A stretch of DNA of 21,262 nucleotides from an uncultured Thermomicrobia bacterium (GTDB taxonomy: Bacteria > Chloroflexota > Chloroflexia > Thermomicrobiales > JALYUS01): the NCBI GenBank assembly GCA_937968015.1, contig CALBSO010000011.1, forward strand, positions 1-21,262, written 5' to 3'. Positions 14,994-21,262 of the stretch are shown in pieces. Within the stretch, counting starts at the first letter, position 1. Each line of letters opens with the position of its first letter. A program made the position numbers and the translations under genes. Below the pieces are notes generated by a model. The model was not told the origin of the DNA and searched no databases. It saw only the letters and a list, made by a program, of their open reading frames with translations.

Positions 14994-17069
14994 CTAGGGC
15001 GCGGCGACTGGCGTCGGCATAGGCACCCCCGCAGGGGCAGGGGCGACTCCCGCGTCAACCGGGATTTCCGGGATGGGCTCCTTCACCGTCGCAGGCGTCT
15101 CCATCGCCTCTTCCAGCGCTTTGATCCCCTGGCTGGCGAGATGGGCGATGAGATCCTTGAATGCCCTGCCCACCTCGAGATGCACCGCGCCGTCCGATTT
15201 TTCGTCGCCGAGCCGAGTGAGGTGCATGTCTCCGGGGGTGATCTTGTTCATCTCTTCGGCGATCCCGCCCTTCACCGTCGCGTCGACCGCCGCGTGGAGG
15301 ATCGGGTCGAGCGCGCCCCACTTCCACTCGAACTGCACATTCGGCGCATCGCCCCGGTCCATAATGTCGCCCTGCTTGGCTTCGCGCGGGACATATTTCT
15401 CCGCCGCGAAGGGCTGCATGCCCGCGAGCTCGGTCTGCACCGCGGCATCAATCGCTTCCGGGGACAGGCACTTCCCCGCGCCGGACCGCTGCCCCGCGTC
15501 GAACATGAACGTGAGGTCCTGCAGTGAATCCCGCACCGCCGCCACGGCCATCTGCTTCGTCAGCGGCGACTCCTTGAGGTGGCTGTCGCCCTTGTCGAGC
15601 TCGGGCCATACGTAGCCGCCGGGCACCAGCTTGCCGTCTGGACCCGCCTCGGAGATGACCGCCAGGCCGTGCTCGTTGTCGTAGTCGTGGTAGGCGAGCG
15701 AGACGATGTCGCCCAGCGAGTACGCCTTGAGCGCGGGGCCACCGAGTTCCTCCACCTTCGCCCGTACCCGCGGCCGCACCCATCTCTTCAGCCAGTACCA
15801 GGGGATATTGCCGTAATCGTCGAGCTTATCCGTGATGAAGTTTGCGAGGTAGGAGACGATCTGGGAAATCCCGCCGTCCGGGGGGAATCTCTGCTGGTAC
15901 CACTCTTTGATCTCGTTCCGGGGTGTGCGGACATGGCCGGCCGCGAACATGTCGGTGAGGTAGTGGTTGCTGAACGCCTCAGCGACCTTCGCGTCCGAGA
16001 GCTTCGTCATATCCCCCGTCAACCCGGCCTGGAACGCCTCGGCGAGCGCCTGCTGGTGGACCCGCTCGTAGTCGTTGCGCGCGGTGCCGCCCGCACTGAA
16101 GTGGGAGATGTTCACCGCGGCGAGTGCGTAGTACCGGTTCTTCGCCGCGGTCTCCGCCTCCTTGGAGACAGGCGGCGTCGCCTTGATCCCCATGCCGTCC
16201 TCGCGCGCCCAGCGGATCTGCGCCTGCCCCTCCGGGTTCTTCGGGTCCGCGAGGGCGCGGATCTCCTCGACGCTCTGGAAGTAGTCCCCGGCGAGCGCCA
16301 CCATCTGGCCGTACGTCAGCGGGTGCTCCGGGTCGCCGATGTCCATCGTGAGCATCAGTTCCCCGCCCGTCGCTTCGTCGCCGATCAGTTGATGCTCTTT
16401 GCTGCCGAAGCGCTGGACGGCCGGCATGCCCGCCGCCGGCGAAGCTGCTATTGCGGACGGTGCGATCGCGCCCTGCATCGTCGCGGGACGGCCGGCGATC
16501 ACGTCGTCCGCGGTGCGCCGTGCGGCGTGCTCGAAGTGGTCCGCCGGATCGCTCACGGCGATCCCGCCCGGCATCGGCGCGCCGGCGACCGGGCCGGACG
16601 CCTGCTGGAAGATGTGGGTGATCTCGTGCGCGAGCAGGTGCTGGCCCGTGCGCGAGGCGGGATCATACGCGCCGTCGCGAAAGAAGATGTCCGAACCGGT
16701 CGTGAAGGCAGTCGCGCCCACGCCGCGGCTGAGGGTGTCCGCCTCGCTATCCGCGTGGATGCGGATGGCGGCCAAACTATGCCCGAACCCCGCCTCCATC
16801 TGCCGCTGGACGGGCGCCTCCAACGCCCTGCCGCCGCCCTGCCACCCACGGATACGAGCGGCCAGAGTACCGCTCGCGGGATCAACCTGCGCCACCGGCG
16901 GGAGGATGGAGATGCTGCCGAAATCGAACGTCGGGCCGGACGTATCTGATACCCCGGCCGCAAAGGAGGATCCGGAGAGCAACCCGAGCGCCGGGTCGCT
17001 CTCCACGGCCGACCGCGACGCCAGGGCGATGCGTCGCTGGATCCGTCCGACCCTCTCACGCTCCCGCAT
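14994..17069 (-). CDS. DUF4157 (eCIS core) protein with zinc-phospholipase-C-like C-terminal domain
   Basis: A 691-residue protein. Residues about 78-160 are the DUF4157 domain (VQRQMEAGFGHSLAAIRIH, ATAFTTGSDIFFRDGAYDP, then the zinc motif HEITH at 148-152). DUF4157 marks proteins linked to extracellular contractile injection systems and polymorphic effectors. After an Ala/Pro-rich linker, residues about 221-640 form a second region: GSKEHQLIGD (His226), NISHFSAGG (His323), H369-x3-D373-x5-H379 in NHYLTDMFAAGHVRTPR, and HDYDNEHG (461-468). The H-x3-D-x5-H spacing equals that of zinc ligands His118, Asp122 and His128 in Bacillus cereus phospholipase C, so a zinc lipase/nuclease-like fold is inferred. 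The tail is Pro/Ala-rich. No signal peptide. The ATG at 17069 has GGGAGGAA and a strong promoter. No eCIS structural genes are in the window. Confidence 0.85.
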   Translation of the reverse strand: MRERERVGRIQRRIALASRSAVESDPALGLLSGSSFAAGVSDTSGPTFDFGSISILPPVAQVDPASGTLAARIRGWQGGGRALEAPVQRQMEAGFGHSLAAIRIHADSEADTLSRGVGATAFTTGSDIFFRDGAYDPASRTGQHLLAHEITHIFQQASGPVAGAPMPGGIAVSDPADHFEHAARRTADDVIAGRPATMQGAIAPSAIAASPAAGMPAVQRFGSKEHQLIGDEATGGELMLTMDIGDPEHPLTYGQMVALAGDYFQSVEEIRALADPKNPEGQAQIRWAREDGMGIKATPPVSKEAETAAKNRYYALAAVNISHFSAGGTARNDYERVHQQALAEAFQAGLTGDMTKLSDAKVAEAFSNHYLTDMFAAGHVRTPRNEIKEWYQQRFPPDGGISQIVSYLANFITDKLDDYGNIPWYWLKRWVRPRVRAKVEELGGPALKAYSLGDIVSLAYHDYDNEHGLAVISEAGPDGKLVPGGYVWPELDKGDSHLKESPLTKQMAVAAVRDSLQDLTFMFDAGQRSGAGKCLSPEAIDAAVQTELAGMQPFAAEKYVPREAKQGDIMDRGDAPNVQFEWKWGALDPILHAAVDATVKGGIAEEMNKITPGDMHLTRLGDEKSDGAVHLEVGRAFKDLIAHLASQGIKALEEAMETPATVKEPIPEIPVDAGVAPAPAGVPMPTPVAAP

Positions 17070-17105
17070 TGCGGTTCCTCCCGCTCGTTGCCGCTGCCTA
17101 CCGCT

Positions 17106-17134
17106 AGTGTACGCACGAGATGCGATGACGTCAA
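17106..17134 (-). promoter_or_regulatory. Sigma-70-type promoter of the DUF4157 gene
   Basis: On the minus strand TTGACG (17134-17129), a 17-base spacer and TACACT (17111-17106) form a near-consensus promoter. Transcription would start near 17099, leaving a leader of about 30 bases that carries the GGGAGGAA ribosome site. Confidence 0.7.
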
Positions 17135-17384
17135 CACAATTATCCACGCAACTACCTACCGGAATTCCAAAGGATGGGTTGTGTGGGGTAACCTGCGGCT
17201 GCGGCTTCCGATCGCGATGGGCCGCGACGAGCTTTCCACGGGGCAGTTATCTTACACGACTTCATCCTATAGCGTTTCCGTCACACCATGCCGTTGTCTG
17301 CGAGGTCTGGATGCGGTATCGTTCCGTGTGCGCTGCCGCGAATGACGCATACGGATTGTTCCCATACGGAATGGATGACGCGCA
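17135..17384 (+). other. Upstream region of the four-gene biosynthetic operon
   Basis: Together with 17070-17134 this forms a 315-base divergent intergenic region. The plus-strand promoter of the methyltransferase operon must lie here or further upstream. A TATAGC stretch near 17270 could be a -10, but I find no convincing -35. No gene, repeat or known riboswitch is visible. Confidence 0.3.
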
Positions 17385-18131
17385 ATGGCCCGGACACTCT
17401 TGCTTCCGCGCCCGCTCTTGCCGACGCCACCGCATAGCGACGCGCCGGAAATCCTTGATGCACCCGATGCGGTCCCCGCTGATGCGCTCGCGCACAATCT
17501 CCGCGATATCCGGCGCGTCAACCGCTTCGCGGGCGGCACGGCGGTCGTGCTGCGCCACCTGCCGGAACTGCTCGCTGACGTTTCCCGTGGAACGACGATC
17601 ACGCTGCTCGATATCGCCACCGGCTCCGGCGACATTCCCCGCGCGCTCGTCCGCTGGAGCAGGCGGCGGGGCTATGTCTTCCGCGTGCTCGCGACGGATG
17701 TCAGCGAGGATGTGCTGGTCATCGCGCGGCGTGAAACGGCGGATGAGCCGACAATCACCCTCGAAGCATGCGACGCGCGTGCCCTCCCCTACCCCGACGG
17801 CGCATTCGATATCGCCGTCTGCTCGCTCGCCCTCCATCACTTTCCGCGCGCCGAGGCGATCATGGTGCTCGCGGAGATGGGGCGCGTCTCGCGACGCGGG
17901 ATCATCCTCAACGATCTTGTCCGTACCTGGCCGGGATATGTGGGCGCGTGGCTGCTCGGCAATGTGACGACGACGAACCGCCTCACCCGCCACGACGCAC
18001 CGCTCTCAATCCTTCGCGCCTTCACGCCCGATGAGTTGGGGACGATGGCGCGGGAAGCGGGGCTCTCGCATATCGAAGTCACGCCGCACCTCTTCTGGCG
18101 CATGGCGCTCGTCGCACGAAGACCGGCATGA
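17385..18131 (+). CDS. Class I SAM-dependent methyltransferase
   Basis: A 248-residue Rossmann-fold methyltransferase. Motif I is LLDIATGSGDIP (74-85), the acidic residue after strand 2 is in LATDVSED (102-109), and the PYPDGAFDIAVCSLALHH stretch (135-152) is the usual motif before the substrate helix. The C-terminal part (PLSILRAFTPDELGTMAREAGL) matches small-molecule methyltransferases seen next to polyketide synthase and flavoprotein genes. The acceptor is unknown; phenol or quinone oxygen is a guess from context. The ATG at 17385 has only a weak ribosome site; no better start is in frame nearby. Its stop overlaps the next start (ATGA), so the two genes are translationally coupled, and it opens the operon. 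Confidence 0.87.
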   Translation: MARTLLLPRPLLPTPPHSDAPEILDAPDAVPADALAHNLRDIRRVNRFAGGTAVVLRHLPELLADVSRGTTITLLDIATGSGDIPRALVRWSRRRGYVFRVLATDVSEDVLVIARRETADEPTITLEACDARALPYPDGAFDIAVCSLALHHFPRAEAIMVLAEMGRVSRRGIILNDLVRTWPGYVGAWLLGNVTTTNRLTRHDAPLSILRAFTPDELGTMAREAGLSHIEVTPHLFWRMALVARRPA

Positions 18132-19366
18132 GGGCCGCCGAATCGCGCGAGGTTGTCGTCGTTGGTGGCGGGCCGGCCGGCGCGGCGACGGCGATCCTCC
18201 TCAAGCAGGCCGGGTATGATCCGCTCCTGCTCGACCGCGCCACCTTCCCGCGTGACAAACCGTGCGGCGAGTACAGCAGCCCGCAGACGATCACGATATT
18301 GCGGCGACTCGGCGTCGCGGAGGCGGTCGAGGGATTGCCGCCGCACCGGCTCTACGGGATGCACGTCTACGCGCCGAACGGCACGCACTACACGGTGGAT
18401 TATCACGCGATCTCCGGCGAGCATTACGCTCTCTCCATCCCCCGCCTGACGCTCGACACGGTCATCCTCGACGGCGCGAAGCGGCAGGGCGTCGAAGTGC
18501 GTGAGCGCGCGCGCGTCAAGGCGGTCGGGCCGTATGAGAATGGCGGCCGGACACTCACGGTGCAAACAAGGGTGGGCGAGCTACAGATTCGTGCCCGGCT
18601 CATCATCGGCGCGGACGGGCATCACTCGGTCGTCGCGAGGGGCGCGGGTCTGCACGCGGCGCGCTGGCAGCACCGCTGGCCGCACCGTGTCGGCATTATG
18701 GCGCACTACGCGGGTGTCACGGCGCTCGACCGGTATGGCGCGATGGTCGTAGGACCGCGCGGTTTCCACGGTTACAGCGGCATCGCGCCCCTCGGCGGCG
18801 GGCTGACGAATGTCGCCTTCGTCGTGGATACGCGGGCGATGAAGCGGCGTGGTATGCCGATGGAAGAATTCTTTGAGCAGTGCATCGAAGCCCTGCCGCC
18901 GGTGCGGGAGGCGCTTATTGGGGCGCGGCGCGTCAGCAAGATCCACGGCGTCGGGCCGCTGGCGCAGGGGGCGCGGCGCGCGGTCGCGGACGGTGTACTA
19001 CTCGTCGGCGATGCGGCGATCTATCTCGACCCCTTCACCGGCGAGGGTGTCTACAAGGCGCTGCGGGGCGCGGAACTTGCGTTCGAGACGGCGGACCGCG
19101 CATTGCGCGCCGGACGCACCGATGTCACGATGCTCCGTCCGTATCTCACGGCGCGACGGCAGGCTTTCGTGGAAAAGACCCTGGCGAATTACCTCGTCCA
19201 GTTGTTCGTCCATCTGCCTGTATTGATGAACTACGTCACACCACGGCTCGGCTCGCGCCCCGCGTTGGCACGGCAACTGGTGCTCGTTCTCGGCGATCTT
19301 GGCACGAAGCGAGAGCAACGCGGGCTGCTCTCTCCCGTATATCTATGGAATCTTCTCCGTCCGTAA
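18128..19366 (+). CDS. FAD-dependent oxidoreductase, geranylgeranyl-reductase family
   Basis: A 412-residue flavoprotein of the group that includes geranylgeranyl reductases and aromatic hydroxylases. The FAD dinucleotide fold is VVVVGGGPAGAA (9-20). KPCGEYSSP (44-52) corresponds to the KPCGEGLSP-type motif of geranylgeranyl reductases, GADG is at 161-164, and the second FAD motif is VLLVGDAAIYLDPFTGEGV (290-308). Residues 345-412 form a hydrophobic C-terminal region that may touch the membrane. Members saturate isoprenoid or polyene chains or oxidise aromatic rings; the substrate is unknown. The ATG overlaps the methyltransferase stop, and the SRPBCC gene follows after 10 bases. Confidence 0.9.
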   Translation: MRAAESREVVVVGGGPAGAATAILLKQAGYDPLLLDRATFPRDKPCGEYSSPQTITILRRLGVAEAVEGLPPHRLYGMHVYAPNGTHYTVDYHAISGEHYALSIPRLTLDTVILDGAKRQGVEVRERARVKAVGPYENGGRTLTVQTRVGELQIRARLIIGADGHHSVVARGAGLHAARWQHRWPHRVGIMAHYAGVTALDRYGAMVVGPRGFHGYSGIAPLGGGLTNVAFVVDTRAMKRRGMPMEEFFEQCIEALPPVREALIGARRVSKIHGVGPLAQGARRAVADGVLLVGDAAIYLDPFTGEGVYKALRGAELAFETADRALRAGRTDVTMLRPYLTARRQAFVEKTLANYLVQLFVHLPVLMNYVTPRLGSRPALARQLVLVLGDLGTKREQRGLLSPVYLWNLLRP

Positions 19367-19376
19367 GGGAGCGCTG

Positions 19377-19973
19377 ATGTACACGGAAACCAGCATCGTG
19401 ATGCACGGGCCGCGAGAGCGGATATTCGCGCTTGGCGCCGCCATCGAGGATTGGCCGCTGATCCTGCCGCATTATCGCGCCGTGGCGCTGGAGGAGCGGA
19501 CTGAGCGGTCGGACGGGACGACGCACAAGGTCGCGACGATGAAGGCATGGCGAGTGCTCCCATTCGGCAAAATCCCCGTGGGCTGGAAGACAATTCAGGA
19601 GAGCAACGCGGAGACCCATCTGCTGCATTTCGTCCACATAGGCGGTTTCACGAAGGGCATGGATGTCTCCTGGCTCCTGAAACCCGAAGGCGACGCCACC
19701 CGCGTCACGATCACGCACGATTTCACCCTGAGATGGCCGCTCGTCGGCGCGTTCGTCGCGCAGCGGATCGTCGGCCAGTTTTTCGTGGACGCCATCGCCC
19801 GCCGGACACTGCATTGCATCAAGGCGATCGTGGAAGAAACCTTCACCCCCCGGCCCCCGCTCACCTGCCCAGAGGGCACCCGCAATGGAGCGGGGGAGCA
19901 AGAAGGACTGGCTGTCGCTTCGCTCCCCTCGCCCCGAAGAGAGGTCGGGGGTGAGGGTTCGAGCCGTGGCTGA
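19377..19973 (+). CDS. SRPBCC (START/polyketide-cyclase-like) protein with a repeat-derived tail
   Basis: A 198-residue protein. Residues 1-155 form an SRPBCC ligand-binding fold: TETSIVMHGPRERIFALGAA, WPLILPHYRAVAL, GWKTIQES, a central VTITHDFTLRWPL strand and a long C-terminal helix ending in HCIKAIVEETF. This fold includes aromatase/cyclases of polyketide pathways as well as lipid carriers; in this operon a role in holding or cyclising a pathway intermediate is inferred. Residues about 157-198 are Pro/Gly/Arg-rich and encoded by the palindromic repeat at 19854-19957, so they are probably an acquired tail without fold. AAGGGAG precedes the ATG at 19377. The stop overlaps the start of the ketosynthase gene. 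Confidence 0.83.
   Translation: MYTETSIVMHGPRERIFALGAAIEDWPLILPHYRAVALEERTERSDGTTHKVATMKAWRVLPFGKIPVGWKTIQESNAETHLLHFVHIGGFTKGMDVSWLLKPEGDATRVTITHDFTLRWPLVGAFVAQRIVGQFFVDAIARRTLHCIKAIVEETFTPRPPLTCPEGTRNGAGEQEGLAVASLPSPRREVGGEGSSRG
19854..19957. repeat. REP-like palindromic element inside the SRPBCC/ketosynthase junction
   Basis: Two inverted repeats follow each other: CCCCCGCTC (19854-19862) with GAGCGGGGG (19888-19896), and CCCTCGCCCCGA (19926-19937) with TCGGGGGTGAGGG (19945-19957), the latter with one mismatch and one bulge. The composition (CCCTC/GAGGG arms with CCCC/GGGG) resembles dispersed intergenic palindromes known from GC-rich bacteria. A single copy is seen in this window, so membership of a genome-wide family is inference. 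Confidence 0.55.
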
Positions 19974-21213
19974 CCGGACGCGCGTCCTCATCACCGGCAT
20001 CGGGGCCGTGACGACGATTGGCACGGGCCGGGCGGCACTCTGGGAGGGCGCGATGCGCAATGAGAGCACGGTGCGCTGCCTGACGCGCTTCGATGCCTCA
20101 CCGTTCCGCTCCCGCGTCGCCGGGCAGATTGACGACTTCGATCCACTCACCTATATGGACAAGCGGCGCGAGAACCGGCTGGACCGCTTCGCGCAGTTCT
20201 CGCTCGCCGCCAGCCTCCTCGCGGTGGAGGATGCGCGGCTATCGCTCACGCCGCAGATCTGCGAACGGACAGCGATCTATATCGGCAGCGCACTGGGCGG
20301 CATCGGCTACGCGGAGACGCAGCACGAGAAGTACGTCCACGAAGGCATTCGCGCCGTCAATCCCGCGCTCGCCCTCTCCGTCTTCGGCGGCGCATCGTCC
20401 TCCAATGTGGCAATTGAACTCGGCGTCACCGGCCCGACGGTCTCGAATGCGAATGGCTGCGCCTCCGGCGCGATCGCGATTGGTGAGGCGTGGCGACTCC
20501 TGCAAGATGGATATGTGGATGTCGTCTTCGCAGGAGGCTCGGAAGCGCCGCTCTATCCGCTCACCTTCGGCTCGTTCTCGATCATCAAGGCGATGTCCAC
20601 GCGCAACGACGACCCGCGCCATGCCTCGCGCCCCTTCGATGCGGGACGAGACGGCTTCGTGATGGGCGAGGGAGCGGCGGTGCTGATCCTGGAGACGGAG
20701 GCGCACGCGGTGGCGCGCGGCGCGCCGGTCTACGGTGAAGTGCTCGGTTACGCGACGACGAATGACGCCCATCACATGACCGCGCCCCACCCGGAGGGCA
20801 TCCACACCGCCCGCGCGATGCGACAGGCTCTCGCCACCGCCAATCTCGCGCCGGAGCAGATTGACTACATCAATGCCCACGCGAGCAGCACGCCGCTCAA
20901 CGACGCGACGGAGACGAAATCCATCCGCGATGTCTTCGGCGCGCATGCCTACCGTATCCCCGTCTCCGGCACGAAAGGGTTGACCGCGCACGCTCTCGGC
21001 GCGTCCGGCGCAATCGAGGCGGCGCTCTGCGCCCTCGCCCTCGCCCATCGCCGTATCCCCGGCACGACGAATCTCGAAACCCCCGGCCCCGGCTGCGATC
21101 TCGACTACGTCCCCGAAGGCCCGCGCGAGGGCAACTACCGCACGATCCTCTCCAACTCCTTCGGCTTCGGCGGCATGAATGCCACCCTCATCTTCGGCCG
21201 CTACGACGGCTAA
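19966..21213 (+). CDS. fabF: Beta-ketoacyl-ACP synthase II-like ketosynthase
   Basis: A 415-residue thiolase-fold condensing enzyme, close to the about 413 of FabF. The catalytic set is complete: Cys165 in ANGCASGA, His305 in NAHASST, Lys337 in SGTKGL and His342 in TAHALGASGAIEA, each two residues beyond Escherichia coli FabF (163, 303, 335, 340). The usual NAHGTST is altered to NAHASST. The C-terminal loop SNSFGFGGMNAT is standard. It condenses malonyl-ACP with an acyl chain; lying in an operon with tailoring enzymes and apart from other fatty-acid genes, it may serve a special lipid or polyketide instead of housekeeping synthesis (inference). GTG at 19966 overlaps the previous stop by 8 bases and gives the normal length; GTG at 19951 is an alternative. 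Confidence 0.9.
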   Translation: MADRTRVLITGIGAVTTIGTGRAALWEGAMRNESTVRCLTRFDASPFRSRVAGQIDDFDPLTYMDKRRENRLDRFAQFSLAASLLAVEDARLSLTPQICERTAIYIGSALGGIGYAETQHEKYVHEGIRAVNPALALSVFGGASSSNVAIELGVTGPTVSNANGCASGAIAIGEAWRLLQDGYVDVVFAGGSEAPLYPLTFGSFSIIKAMSTRNDDPRHASRPFDAGRDGFVMGEGAAVLILETEAHAVARGAPVYGEVLGYATTNDAHHMTAPHPEGIHTARAMRQALATANLAPEQIDYINAHASSTPLNDATETKSIRDVFGAHAYRIPVSGTKGLTAHALGASGAIEAALCALALAHRRIPGTTNLETPGPGCDLDYVPEGPREGNYRTILSNSFGFGGMNATLIFGRYDG

Positions 21214-21262
21214 GTAGGTGCTGGTAAGTTCGCACGCTTGGTGTACGCCTTGCGCGGACGGC
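21214..21262. other. Window end after the ketosynthase gene
   Basis: Forty-nine bases without a visible terminator hairpin or ribosome site. The operon may continue beyond the window. Confidence 0.3.

Noticed and set aside
15579..17967. Long plus-strand open frames (456 and 522 codons) opposite the DUF4157 gene
   Set aside because: Composition is typical of antisense frames in GC-rich DNA; the minus strand has clear DUF4157 motifs, a ribosome site and a promoter.
1..21262. CRISPR array, transposase, integrase, tRNA or rRNA
   Set aside because: No regularly spaced repeats, transposase or integrase motifs, or tRNA/rRNA signatures were found on reading both strands.

Overview
The window is GC-rich, densely coded bacterial chromosome with no phage, IS element, tRNA, rRNA or CRISPR array visible. 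The gene set suggests a Chloroflexota bacterium, possibly of the Thermomicrobia/Sphaerobacter type. The pointers are F420-type oxidoreductases, an ECF41-like sigma factor, an MshEN domain joined to a glycosyltransferase tail, a DUF4157 protein, a long serine hydroxymethyltransferase and GTG/TTG starts with strong Shine-Dalgarno sites. An actinobacterial origin cannot be excluded; the placement is inference.

Layout. 1-2032 (minus): HD phosphohydrolase, small P-loop kinase and a pentapeptide-repeat protein cut by the window edge, packed as one operon. 2193-4662 (plus): an MshEN/membrane protein that looks like a glycosyltransferase without its catalytic domain, a MOSC protein and an LLM-class F420 oxidoreductase. 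4713-7183 (minus): ECF41-like sigma factor, PPOX-type flavin/F420 protein and a class A beta-lactamase-fold serine hydrolase. 7447-10205 (minus): a soluble PRC-barrel/MgtE-N/CBS protein followed by an NRAMP-family transporter with altered metal-site motifs, behind a leader that can fold into several hairpins. 10607-11455 (plus): DppA-like D-aminopeptidase. 11499-12161 (minus): YciI-like protein behind a decayed SRPBCC gene. 12194-13898 (plus): a ZTP (pfl) riboswitch and intrinsic terminator in front of glyA. 13927-14550 (minus): proline-rich lipoprotein. 14737-14946 (plus): broken HEPN gene. 14994-17069 (minus): large DUF4157 (eCIS core) protein whose C-terminal region carries a zinc-phospholipase-C-like histidine pattern. 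17385-21213 (plus): a tightly coupled four-gene operon (methyltransferase, geranylgeranyl-reductase-type flavoprotein, SRPBCC protein, FabF-like ketosynthase) that looks like a lipid or polyketide tailoring pathway and probably continues past the window.

The most notable points are: the NRAMP transporter paired with a stand-alone MgtE-type sensor, which suggests Mg2+ rather than Mn2+/Fe2+ transport; the ZTP riboswitch controlling glyA; the DUF4157 protein with a predicted zinc lipase/nuclease-like payload; the MshEN protein lacking its catalytic domain; and the four-gene biosynthetic operon with a palindromic repeat embedded in one gene junction. All assignments come from reading the sequence and family knowledge; no database search was run.
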